In this document: piece after piece, positions 48,322 through 56,376 of the stretch | Layout: each line of letters begins with the position of its first letter | Position numbering within the stretch: position 1 is the stretch's first letter | NCBI GenBank assembly: GCA_012026975.1 | Contig: VEPG01000093.1 | Span: forward strand, 1 to 64,000 | DNA: 64,000 bases | From: Desulfuromonas sp. | GTDB taxonomy: Bacteria; Desulfobacterota; Desulfuromonadia; Desulfuromonadales; BM103 | Direction of reading: 5' to 3' | Notes under the pieces: generated by a model | Seen by the model: only the letters and a program-made list of their open reading frames with translations | Told to the model about the DNA's origin: nothing | The model's database searches: none | Program-made: the position numbers and the translations under genes

Positions 48322-49441
48322 TGCTATCCCCCGAAGCGCCCGTCAGAACGAACCGCTCCAACAATTTGCGGTGGGCGCCGTGCAGCGGCGTTTCCGCCAA
48401 TCTTCCCGGCCCCTGCCATTGCCAGCCGCCTTCCGCCACCCGTTCTTCGCCCAGTCCCGTCACCCGAACCAAGGCAAGCTCGAGGGTGAAGTGGCTGTAG
48501 GCATGTTTCAGCCTGCCGACGGCCGCCTGCCGGCCAACGACCCCCAACTCCTGAGCCAGGCGACCGGCCGCGCTCAGCGGGGTCTCGTGGTCGCGCAAGT
48601 CAGCGACAGGGAACTCCCAGAGGCCGCCGAGAAAACCTTCGGCAGGGCGTGGACGCACCAGGTAGCGTCCTTCGCGTTCGACCAGCAGGGCCACCTGGCG
48701 GCGCAGCGGCACGCTTTTGCGGGGACGGGCCGCCGGCAGTTGCCGCTCCAGGCCGTGCCGGCGAGCCTGGCAAAGCGCTGCCAGCGGACAACCAGGACAG
48801 TCCGGGTCGCGCGGCGTGCAAACGGTCGCACCCAGGTCCATGATCGCCTGGGCGTAGTCGTGCGGCCGCTCCCGGGCGGTGAGCAGCTCGGCCCATCTCC
48901 AGAGAGCGTGCTCGGCCTTGGTGCCGCGCGGGTCGCTGGCATAGGCGAAGAGCCGGATCAGCACGCGGCGCACGTTGCCGTCGAGGATCGGGGCCGGGCG
49001 GTCGAAGGCAATCGAGACAATCGCTCCGGCTGTGGACCGACCGATGCCGGGGAGTGCGGCCAGGGCCTCGACCGTTTGCGGGAAGTGGCCACCGTGCTCC
49101 CCGACCACCAGCTGCGCGGCGCGATGCAGATTGCGCGCCCGGGAATAGTAGCCGAGGCCGGCCCACTGCTCGATGACCTGCTCCGGCGGTGCCGCGGCCA
49201 GGGCGGTCACCTCGGGAAAGGCTGCCAGGAAGCGTTGGTAGTAGGGGATAACCGCCGTCACCGTGGTCTGCTGCAGCATGATTTCGGAAAGCCAGATGCG
49301 ATAGGGATCGCGGGTGTGCCGCCAGGGGAGGTTGCGGCCGTGCGCGCCATACCAGGCAAGCAGGCGCGGAGCGACTTCGGTCGGATCGAAGGGGAATTCC
49401 GTAGGGGCACGGCGCGCCGTGCCCCTACAATTTATTGTCAT
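48314..49441 (-). CDS. mutY: A/G-specific adenine DNA glycosylase
   Basis: 375 residues. Removes A mispaired with 8-oxoguanine. The glycosylase fold has LPWRHTRDPYRIWLSEIMLQ, the helix-hairpin-helix LPGIGRSTAGAIVS with the catalytic Asp later in ILDGNVRRVLIR, and the [4Fe-4S] ligands CTPRDPDCPGCPLAALC. The C-terminal NUDIX-like domain is present (LVEREGRYLVRPRPAEGFLGGLWEFP). The only plausible start is ATG 49441, overlapping the hisC stop, with AGGA 9 bp upstream. Codons 4 to 14 are made from a GTAGGGGCA palindrome, giving an extra CRGTARRAPT stretch before the normal start of the fold. Confidence 0.94.
   Translation of the reverse strand: MTINCRGTARRAPTEFPFDPTEVAPRLLAWYGAHGRNLPWRHTRDPYRIWLSEIMLQQTTVTAVIPYYQRFLAAFPEVTALAAAPPEQVIEQWAGLGYYSRARNLHRAAQLVVGEHGGHFPQTVEALAALPGIGRSTAGAIVSIAFDRPAPILDGNVRRVLIRLFAYASDPRGTKAEHALWRWAELLTARERPHDYAQAIMDLGATVCTPRDPDCPGCPLAALCQARRHGLERQLPAARPRKSVPLRRQVALLVEREGRYLVRPRPAEGFLGGLWEFPVADLRDHETPLSAAGRLAQELGVVGRQAAVGRLKHAYSHFTLELALVRVTGLGEERVAEGGWQWQGPGRLAETPLHGAHRKLLERFVLTGASGDSNE
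49401..49428. repeat. GTAGGGGCA palindrome, copy 9, inside the mutY 5-prime end
   Basis: Perfect 28-bp palindrome (GTAGGGGCACGGCG and its complement). It shares its core with copy 4. It lies within the mutY reading frame and adds about ten codons to the N terminus. Confidence 0.85.
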
Positions 49442-50493
49442 CACCCGATTTCCTGCAACGCAGCCAATGTTGTCGACATCTCCTCATCCGTCCCGATGGT
49501 GATGCGCATGCCATGGGCAAGAACCGGGTCGGCGAAGTAGCGCACCAAAATTTTTCGCGCATGGAGAGCCTCATAGATCCGCTTGCCGCCGCGGTCCGGC
49601 GGGGAGGCGAAGACAAAGTTGGCCTGCGAGGGGATGACGCTGTAGCCGAGTGCCTGCAGCCCGGCGACAAAACGGACGCGGGTGGCGCGGATCCTGGCAA
49701 CCGTTTCCCGCAGATACACCTGATCGCCAAGGGCTGCGGTGGCGGCCACCAGGGCCAGGCGGTCAAGATGGTAGTGGTCGCGGATCTTGTCCAGCGCCGC
49801 GACGATCTCCGGGCGGGCCACGGCCAGCCCCAAGCGCATCCCGGCGAGCGAGTAGCTCTTGGAGAAGGTGCGGGTCACCACCACGTTCGGGTGCCTTTTC
49901 ACCAGCTCCATGGCGCTGAACTCGGCAAAGTCGACGTAAGCCTCGTCGATGACCAGCACCCCGGTGCAGCACCCCGCCAGTTCGTCGATGTATGCCAACG
50001 GGAAAGCGAAGCCCAACGGAGCGTTGGGGGTGGTCAGGAAGAACAGTCGCCCCTCGTAGCGCTCAGGGAAATCGCGAATGCGCAAGTCTTCGGTCAGTCC
50101 GAAGGTCTTGACCCGCCCCCCCTGGATTTCGGCCAGGGTGGCGTAATAGGAGTAGGAGGGATGAACGTAGCCGACTTCTTCCCCCTCGCCGACGCAGGCC
50201 CGGATCAGATTGTTGAGCAGCTCATCGGAACCGTTGGCGGTGATCACCCATTCGACCGGCACATCGTAGAGTTGCGCGGCGGCTTCGCGCATCGCCCGGC
50301 TGCCGGGGTCGGGATATTTGCGCAGATTCTCGCCGGCAACGCCGACCTCGGCGAGGATCGCCGCGCGCACCATGGGTGATGGCGGATAGGGGTTCTCGTT
50401 GGTATTGAGCTTGATCCAGCGCTCGGCATCGGGCGGCTGGAAACCGGGAACGTAGCCGGCCATGGCGGCAATGTTGGGGCGGAGGAGGGTCAT
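49441..50493 (-). CDS. hisC: histidinol-phosphate aminotransferase
   Basis: 350-residue fold-type I PLP enzyme. Features are [52 protein letters not shown], and the PLP lysine in [20 protein letters not shown]. It converts imidazole-acetol phosphate to histidinol phosphate; related enzymes also transaminate aromatic amino acids. No other histidine gene is in the window. It is in a run with mqnC upstream (9-bp gap) and mutY downstream (overlap). Confidence 0.92.
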   Translation of the reverse strand: MTLLRPNIAAMAGYVPGFQPPDAERWIKLNTNENPYPPSPMVRAAILAEVGVAGENLRKYPDPGSRAMREAAAQLYDVPVEWVITANGSDELLNNLIRACVGEGEEVGYVHPSYSYYATLAEIQGGRVKTFGLTEDLRIRDFPERYEGRLFFLTTPNAPLGFAFPLAYIDELAGCCTGVLVIDEAYVDFAEFSAMELVKRHPNVVVTRTFSKSYSLAGMRLGLAVARPEIVAALDKIRDHYHLDRLALVAATAALGDQVYLRETVARIRATRVRFVAGLQALGYSVIPSQANFVFASPPDRGGKRIYEALHARKILVRYFADPVLAHGMRITIGTDEEMSTTLAALQEIG

Positions 50494-50502
50494 GGGGCTC
50501 CT

Positions 50503-51567
50503 TCAGTATTCCTGCAGAATATCGTAGGTCGTCGTCCGCCGCGCCGGGGTGAAGCCGGCACCGCTGGCCAGCTCGATGATCTCGTCGATCGACAGGCGGA
50601 AGGTGCAGCCGGCGGCGGCGACCACGTTCTCCTCGAGCATGGTGCCGCCAAGGTCGTTGGCACCAAAGAACAGCGCCACCTGCGCCATCATCGCCCCCTG
50701 CGTCACCCAGCTGGCCTGGATGTTGGGGATATTATCGAGGACAATGCGTGACAGGGCCAGCACCTTGAGGTACTCGACGCCGCTCGCCGTCTCGCCGCCA
50801 AGCTCGGTGTTCCCCGGCTGATAGGTCCACGGGATGAAGGCGGTGAAGCCGCCGGTTTCCGCCTGCAGTTCGCGAATGCGAAAGAGGTGCTCGACGATGT
50901 CCTCGGCCTTTTCCCTGGCACCGAACATCATGGTGGCGGTGGTCGGCATCCCCAGGGCGTGGGCCGCGCGCATCACCGCCGCCCACTGCTGCCAGCCGAT
51001 CTTGTTCGGCGACACCTCTTGGCGCACCGCATCGACCAGGATCTCGGCGCCGCCGCCGGGGAGCGACTGCAGCCCGGCCTGGTGGAGCCGCGCCAGGCAC
51101 TCCTCCATGGTCAGCGCGGAAAGCTTGGCGATATGCACAATCTCCGCCGGAGAGAGCGAGTGGATCCGTACCGTCGGGAAGTGCACGCGGATCTGGTGAA
51201 ACAGATCCGCGAACCAGTCCAGTTTGAGATCGGGGTGTAGCCCTCCCTGCATCAACAACTGGGTGCCGCCGTGGTCGACCAGTTCGCGCACCTTGGCCAG
51301 AATGTCGTGGTAGCCGAGCACATAGGCATCGGGGTGGCCGGCGTCGCGGTAGAAAGCGCAGAACCGGCACTGGGTGGTGCAGACATTGGTGTAGTTGACG
51401 TTGCGGTCGACGACGAAGGTCACCCGGCCGTGCGGGTGCATGCGTTTGCGGATGGCATCGGCCAGCCTGCCGACCTGGACAAGATCGGCCTTGGTCAGCA
51501 GATGCAGCGCCTCGTTGCGCGCGAGCGGCCGGCCGGCGGCCAAGGTTCGGGCAGTCACCTCCGTCAT
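50503..51567 (-). CDS. mqnC: cyclic dehypoxanthine futalosine synthase
   Basis: 354-residue radical SAM enzyme. It cyclises dehypoxanthine futalosine in the menaquinone futalosine route. The cluster motif is CTTQCRFCAFYR, in VDRNVNYTNVCTTQCRFCAF context. LLMQGGLHPDLKLDWF, GLQSLPGGGAEILVDAVR, TATMMFGARE and TAFIPWTYQPGNTEL are MqnC blocks. It overlaps mqnE by 4 bp. The pathway partners mqnB and mqnD are at 23-25 kb. Confidence 0.95.
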   Translation of the reverse strand: MTEVTARTLAAGRPLARNEALHLLTKADLVQVGRLADAIRKRMHPHGRVTFVVDRNVNYTNVCTTQCRFCAFYRDAGHPDAYVLGYHDILAKVRELVDHGGTQLLMQGGLHPDLKLDWFADLFHQIRVHFPTVRIHSLSPAEIVHIAKLSALTMEECLARLHQAGLQSLPGGGAEILVDAVRQEVSPNKIGWQQWAAVMRAAHALGMPTTATMMFGAREKAEDIVEHLFRIRELQAETGGFTAFIPWTYQPGNTELGGETASGVEYLKVLALSRIVLDNIPNIQASWVTQGAMMAQVALFFGANDLGGTMLEENVVAAAGCTFRLSIDEIIELASGAGFTPARRTTTYDILQEY

Positions 51568-52649
51568 CGCGCCGCCCGCCCCACCTCGCGATACAGAGTA
51601 TCACGTTCCACCGGTACCTTGCCCGCCTTGCGGATCAGTGACATCAACTGCTCCCGGTCCAGCTGCTGGGGGGAATCGGCGCCGGCATCGTGGCCGATCT
51701 TCTCCTCGACCACGGTGCCGTCAAGATCGTTGACCCCGAAGCAGAGGGAGACCTGGGCGATCTTCAGCCCGAGCATCACCCAGTAGGCCTTGATGTGGCG
51801 GAAGTTGTCGAGGTAGAGTCGGCTGATCGCCAGCGTCTTCAGGGCATCGACGCCGCCGACCCCCTTGGCCCCCGGCACCCGGGTGTTGTCCGGCTGGAAG
51901 GCCAGCGGGATAAAGGCTTGAAAGCCACCGGTGCGATCCTGCAGCTGCCGCAGCTGATGCAAATGGTCGACGCGGTCGTCAGGGCTCTCCAGGTGGCCGA
52001 AGAGCATGGTGGCATTGCTCTTCAGGCCGGCACGGTGCACCGCTTCGTGGATCTCCAGCCAGCGTGCGCCGCTGATCTTTTCCGGGCAGATCTTCGCCCG
52101 CACCGCCGGGGCGAAAATCTCCGCGCCGCCACCGGGAAGCGAGTCGAGCCCGGCATCTTTCAGTTCGTCAATCACGACCGCGACCGGCTGGCCGACCAGC
52201 TGGCTGAAATAATCGAGTTCAACCGCGGTGAAGGCCTTGATGTGCAGCTGCGGGGCGTCGGCCTTGATGGCGGCCAGCATCTCCAGGTAGAAGTCGAAGG
52301 GGAGATCGGGGTGCAAGCCGCCGACCACGTGCAACTCAGTCGCCCCGCCGGCCACGGCCTCGGCCGCCTTGGTCAGAATGTCATTGAGCGCCAGTGTATA
52401 CTCACCGTCGTCGCCGGCTTCGCGGCAGAAGGCGCAGAAGGTGCAGCGGTTGATGCAGAGATTGGTGTAGTTGACATGGCGGTTGACGTTGAAATAGACC
52501 GTGTCGCCGTTCCGACGGGCATTGGCCAAAGCCGCCAGTTCGCCGATCGCCAGAAGATCGCCGCAAGCAAACAGTGCAAGGGCTTCGGCGTCGTCAAGTC
52601 GCCCGCCGCTTTCCACCTTGCTTCTTACCGTCCTTAACAAGCTTTCCAT
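51564..52649 (-). CDS. mqnE: aminodeoxyfutalosine synthase
   Basis: 361-residue radical SAM enzyme. It joins SAM-derived adenosyl and 3-enolpyruvylbenzoate to make aminodeoxyfutalosine, the step before MqnB. The cluster motif is CINRCTFCAFCREAG. ELHVVGGLHPDLPFDFYLEM, GAEIFAPAVRAKICPEKI, SNATMLFGHLESP and FIPLAFQPDNTRV are typical. It overlaps mqnC by 4 bp and starts 27 bp after the UbiX-like gene. mqnA, needed earlier, is not in the window. Confidence 0.95.
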   Translation of the reverse strand: MESLLRTVRSKVESGGRLDDAEALALFACGDLLAIGELAALANARRNGDTVYFNVNRHVNYTNLCINRCTFCAFCREAGDDGEYTLALNDILTKAAEAVAGGATELHVVGGLHPDLPFDFYLEMLAAIKADAPQLHIKAFTAVELDYFSQLVGQPVAVVIDELKDAGLDSLPGGGAEIFAPAVRAKICPEKISGARWLEIHEAVHRAGLKSNATMLFGHLESPDDRVDHLHQLRQLQDRTGGFQAFIPLAFQPDNTRVPGAKGVGGVDALKTLAISRLYLDNFRHIKAYWVMLGLKIAQVSLCFGVNDLDGTVVEEKIGHDAGADSPQQLDREQLMSLIRKAGKVPVERDTLYREVGRAAR

Positions 52650-52676
52650 TGTTAGCTTATATCTTTCCGATTTTAC

Positions 52677-53288
52677 TCAACTATCAGCACTGTCTTTTCC
52701 ATTCCACCGTTTGAACAGTTCATGTCCGATCTCGAGTTGGTCAAGCACCTTGCCGACCACGAAGTTCACCAGGTCGTCGAGCGATTGCGGGCCATGATAG
52801 AAGGCCGGCATTGCCGGGATGACGATCGCGCCGGCCCGCGCCAGGCGCAGCAGATTCTCGAGGTGGATGACGCTCAGGGGCGTTTCGCGCGGTACCAGCA
52901 GCAGCGGCCGGCGCTCCTTGAGCATGACGTCGGCGGCCCGCTCCAGCAGCGTCTCGCTGAGCCCCGCGGCGACCCGCCCCACGGTGCCCATCGAGCAGGG
53001 AATGATGACCATGGCATCGGCAGTATTGGAACCGCTGGCCACGGCTGCGAACAGGTCGGCATTGTCCAGACAGTCGATCCGGTCCGAGCCGAAATGCGCC
53101 CGCACCTGGCGCTGCCGCTGAACGGGATCGAGATCCCAGCCGAGCCCGGTCTCATGGTTGAGGACCTGCCGCCCCGGTTCGGAGAGAAGCACGCTGATCC
53201 GGCAATCGGCGCGCACCAGCGCCTCGGTCAGGCGCAGCCCATAGACCGAGCCGGAAGCTCCGGTGATGGCGACCAGGATATGTTTCAT
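52677..53288 (-). CDS. UbiX-like flavin prenyltransferase
   Basis: 203 residues. Makes the prenylated FMN cofactor needed by UbiD-type decarboxylases. KHILVAITGASGSVYGLRL is the FMN-binding start. SGSNTADAMVIIPCSMGTVGRVAAGLSETLLERAADV is the central signature (cut here into shorter conserved pieces). PLLLVPRETPLSVIHLENLL, GAIVIPAMPAFYHGPQS and VVGKVLDQLEI follow. It lies 1 bp after the UbiA-like gene and before mqnE, so it most likely serves menaquinone synthesis together with the UbiD-like protein. Confidence 0.93.
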   Translation of the reverse strand: MKHILVAITGASGSVYGLRLTEALVRADCRISVLLSEPGRQVLNHETGLGWDLDPVQRQRQVRAHFGSDRIDCLDNADLFAAVASGSNTADAMVIIPCSMGTVGRVAAGLSETLLERAADVMLKERRPLLLVPRETPLSVIHLENLLRLARAGAIVIPAMPAFYHGPQSLDDLVNFVVGKVLDQLEIGHELFKRWNGKDSADS

Positions 53289-53289
53289 G

Positions 53290-54162
53290 TCAGACCAGGA
53301 CGTCCGCCAGGGTAAAAGCGAAGATCGTTACGCTGATGTAGCCGTTCATATTGAAAAACGCCGCATCCAGCCGCGACAGGTCCCGCGGCTGGACCAGTTG
53401 GTGCTCGTAAGCGATCAGGGCGCTGATCACGGCAATCCCCGCGTAGTAGAGCCACCCCAGCGGCAGCCCGAAGGGGAGCAACAGCAGCAGGGCAATCATC
53501 CCGCCATGGAGCAGCTTGCCGAGCAGGATGGCGTTCTTTGTGCCGAGGCGCACGGGGATCGAATGCAGCCCCTTGGCCCGATCGAAGTCGACATCCTGCA
53601 GGGCATAGAAGATGTCGAAGCCCGTCACCCACAGCAGGACCGCCGCCCCCAGTACCAGCACCGGCCAGTCGATATCGCCGCGCAGAGCAATCCAGGCGCC
53701 CACCGGCGCCGCCGCCAGACAGAGCCCGAGCACCACATGAGCGAAGGCGGTAAAGCGCTTACAGTAGGCGTACAGGACAAAAAAGCCGATCGCCACCGGA
53801 GCCAGCTCCAGACACAGCGGGTTGAGCATTGCCGCCGCTGCCAGCAGCAGAACGATTGCCACCACCACCATCACCCACGATTCGGCCAGGGTTACCTTGC
53901 CGGCCGGCAGCGGGCGGATGGCCGTGCGCGGATTCTGCGCGTCGATGCGGGCATCGATGATACGGTTCAGCCCCATTGCCGCGGTACGCGCGCCGACCAT
54001 CGCCAGGCAGATCCAGCCGATCTGGGCTGCCGTCGGCGGCTTGCCGCTGGCCAGGGCGGCCAGAATCGCCCCCATCAGGGCAAACGGAAAAGCGAACACC
54101 GTGTGGGAGAATTTGATCATCTCCAACAGGGTGACGACCTTTGTCCAAACTGTGCTGCCCAT
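53290..54162 (-). CDS. UbiA-family prenyltransferase for menaquinone (MqnP-like)
   Basis: 290 residues, about nine membrane helices. Both prenyl-diphosphate/Mg motifs are clear: NRIIDARIDAQNPRTAIRPL and DVDFDRAKGLHSIPVRLG. It would attach the isoprenoid chain to a naphthoate in the futalosine pathway (in place of MenA), given its neighbours mqnE, mqnC and UbiX/UbiD-like genes. GTG 54177 would add five residues; ATG 54162 is more likely. The upstream gap of 132 bp to the Slp-like gene shows nothing strong. Confidence 0.9.
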   Translation of the reverse strand: MGSTVWTKVVTLLEMIKFSHTVFAFPFALMGAILAALASGKPPTAAQIGWICLAMVGARTAAMGLNRIIDARIDAQNPRTAIRPLPAGKVTLAESWVMVVVAIVLLLAAAAMLNPLCLELAPVAIGFFVLYAYCKRFTAFAHVVLGLCLAAAPVGAWIALRGDIDWPVLVLGAAVLLWVTGFDIFYALQDVDFDRAKGLHSIPVRLGTKNAILLGKLLHGGMIALLLLLPFGLPLGWLYYAGIAVISALIAYEHQLVQPRDLSRLDAAFFNMNGYISVTIFAFTLADVLV

Positions 54163-54294
54163 TACTGTATTTTTCACCTTTATTGCTGAGATCTATTGCA
54201 AGCGGTCACTTTACACTGCGTGCCTGGCGGGTTCAAGCCTGCACCGCACGATAAATGCCATGCACGGCTCGCCGAGGGAACTTCCCGAGGATTG

Positions 54295-54858
54295 TCAATG
54301 CCAGTGGCGATAGTAATGCCCGTCGAGACGCCAGCGCGGATAGGGGCCATAATACCAGGGATCATACCAGGGGTCGCGGTACCACGGATCGCACCAGCCA
54401 TCATATCTGCGCAGAGATTCCCGCGCCGCAGCCTCTTCTTCGGCCGTCGGCCAGGAATGGATGAATTTGACCGTGAGCAAGGGGAGCGCGCCGCTACCGG
54501 ATTGCTCCCAGCCGACGATTTTCCCGACCACGGTGAGCAGGCGCCCCGGCTGCAGTTTCGCCCCGTCAAGTCCCGCGCCACTGATGAGCACGCGCCCCAG
54601 CGACGGGTCAGGCTGTACGGGCCGGTCATCATCCGTCAGGCTGTAGCAGACCATCTCCACAATCACGTTTCCGGGCTCACTTATGGTGCGCTCGACGGCA
54701 CCCCCCAGCAACAGCGTCCTTCCCCGGTATTCTTCCGCCGCTGCCAGCACCTTTGCCGGACGCAAGGCATGATCGACTTCAGCATAGAGTTCCGTCGGTA
54801 TCGGTGAGGCGGCAAGCACAACTCCCGGCCAGAAGAGCAACAGCAGCAAATGTCGCAT
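54295..54858 (-). CDS. Slp-like exported protein with Trp/Tyr-rich tail
   Basis: 187 residues. The signal peptide is HLLLLLFWPGVVLAA; no lipobox is seen. LYAEVDHALRPAKVLAAAEEYRGRTLLLGG, GNVIVEMVCYSLTDDDRPV, GRVLISGAGLDGAKLQPGRL and TVVGKIVGWEQ resemble the Slp family of envelope proteins (read in shorter pieces). The last 35 residues are rich in Tyr, Trp, Pro and His (DPWYDPWYYGPYPRWRL and YYRHWH). ATG 54858 is the first sensible start. It sits between the UbiD-like and UbiA-like genes. Function unknown. Confidence 0.75.
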   Translation of the reverse strand: MRHLLLLLFWPGVVLAASPIPTELYAEVDHALRPAKVLAAAEEYRGRTLLLGGAVERTISEPGNVIVEMVCYSLTDDDRPVQPDPSLGRVLISGAGLDGAKLQPGRLLTVVGKIVGWEQSGSGALPLLTVKFIHSWPTAEEEAAARESLRRYDGWCDPWYRDPWYDPWYYGPYPRWRLDGHYYRHWH

Positions 54859-54874
54859 GACCCTGCCTTCCTTA

Positions 54875-56251
54875 TCAGTCGTCGCCATCGAGACCGTACT
54901 CATGCCAGCGCGCATAGACCTTGGCCAGCACTCCCGGATCGCAATGCACCGGCTCACCGGATGGCAACCGACGGGCATCGATGGCCATCTGGCTGTTTTC
55001 TATCAACAGGTCACGCTGCCAGTCAGTCCGGTTCAATACCCGCCAGAACACTGCCGATGGATCGCGGGGGTCATGATCGGCGGCACCAATGACCAGAAGC
55101 CGGGCGCCCTTCAGCAACGATGTACCCCACAGCAGTCGGGCAACCTCTTTCAGGGGACGTTTTTCGTCCGGATCGACGGTCACCAGTGCGGCGCGGTGGA
55201 ACATCCCCTCGGCTGGCAGGTGCAGGCTGCGCAAGGTTGGCAGACTCATTCTGACCAGCGGCAGGAAAAGACCGGCCGTAGCCCGTGCAAGCTGGATATT
55301 TTCCATCGGCGGCGGTCCGACCAGCGTCCATGGACAGATGGCCCCCTCCCGGGCGTGCACGCTCAACACTTTCAGCACCGGAGCGACCGTCTCGACATCA
55401 TAACTGCCGGTGTGGTTGCCAAACGGCCCCTCGCTCCTGGTTGCTCCCGGCTCGATAACCCCTTCGATGACCACTTCGGCGCTGGCCGGAACCTGCAGGT
55501 CACAGCTCTGGCAGTTGCTCAATGACAACGGCCGTCCCCGCAGGTACCCGCAAAAGGCGGCCTCTTCGACATCGCCCGGCAGCGAGGCCGCAGCCGCCCA
55601 GTTCAGTATCGGGGGACCCCCGAGCGCCACAGCCACGGGCATCGCCACACCCCGGGCATGCCAGGCAGCCAGATGACGGGCAGCTCCGCTGCCGGACCGG
55701 CAGCGCATTGTCGCCGTATGGCTGTCATGAATCTGAATGCGGTACATACCACAGTTCAGTGCCCCGCCGTCCGGAGGTCTGGAATACGTTTGGGCCATCG
55801 TCAGGTACGGGCCACCGTCTCCCGGCCAGGCCGTGACCAGCGGCAGTACCCTCAATCCCTGCCTGCTATGGTTGACTGTACGGCAGACCGGATTGTTGCC
55901 AATGGTCGGTTGCCATTCCTCTTTACCGCTCAATATGCGCAAAGCGCATTCGCCATCCACTTCCCCGGTGGCCAATAAGTCGGCCGCAAACCGATGTGCC
56001 GTCTCTTCCAGATCGGTGGTGCCAAGCGCCCACCCTACCCGCTCCAGGGAACCGAACAGATTGGCCGCAACCGGCATGGCTGTCCCTTGCACCGTCTCGA
56101 ACAGCAGACCACGGCCTCTTCCCGCGCCCTTGCTCACACGGTCAACGATGCCGGCCAGCTCCAGGTATGGATCGACCAGGGTCGAGATCCGCGCCAGCTG
56201 GTCGGCCTGTTCGAGCAGGTGAATGAAACTTCTCAGATCGTCAGAGGACAT
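54875..56251 (-). CDS. UbiD-family decarboxylase (menaquinone type)
   Basis: 458 residues. A prenyl-FMN-dependent decarboxylase. LFGSLERVGWALGTTDLEE, RIQIHDSHTATMRC, VAMPVAVALGGPPILNWAAA, EVVIEGVIEPGATRSEGPFGNHTGSY (with the conserved Glu/Arg) and HREGAICPWTLVGPPP-like text are typical UbiD blocks. In the futalosine route such a protein removes the naphthoate carboxyl after prenylation. UbiX- and UbiA-like genes nearby supply cofactor and substrate. It is the first gene of the 45.8-56.3 kb minus-strand run. Confidence 0.9.
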   Translation of the reverse strand: MSSDDLRSFIHLLEQADQLARISTLVDPYLELAGIVDRVSKGAGRGRGLLFETVQGTAMPVAANLFGSLERVGWALGTTDLEETAHRFAADLLATGEVDGECALRILSGKEEWQPTIGNNPVCRTVNHSRQGLRVLPLVTAWPGDGGPYLTMAQTYSRPPDGGALNCGMYRIQIHDSHTATMRCRSGSGAARHLAAWHARGVAMPVAVALGGPPILNWAAAASLPGDVEEAAFCGYLRGRPLSLSNCQSCDLQVPASAEVVIEGVIEPGATRSEGPFGNHTGSYDVETVAPVLKVLSVHAREGAICPWTLVGPPPMENIQLARATAGLFLPLVRMSLPTLRSLHLPAEGMFHRAALVTVDPDEKRPLKEVARLLWGTSLLKGARLLVIGAADHDPRDPSAVFWRVLNRTDWQRDLLIENSQMAIDARRLPSGEPVHCDPGVLAKVYARWHEYGLDGDD

Positions 56252-56320
56252 GCTAAACTCTGCTCCTGCCTGGGACTCTTTCGTTTGTCCCGCGCTCCGC
56301 TCTTTTCTGAGTATACCTGA

Positions 56321-56352
56321 AAAAACAAAACCCCCGACGTAATCGTCGGGGG
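56321..56352 (-). terminator. terminator of the nuo operon
   Basis: On the minus strand CCCCCGACG/CGTCGGGGG with a 4-nt loop, 24 bp after nuoN, followed by TTTTGTTTTTT. Strong intrinsic terminator. Confidence 0.9.
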
Positions 56353-56376
56353 TTTGAAATGCTCGAGAACTCTCTC

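Noticed and set aside
2148-49428. The GTAGGGGCG repeats as a CRISPR array or origin
   Set aside because: Copies are dispersed singly, tens of bases long and of differing centres, with no regular spacers; no DnaA-box cluster was noticed.
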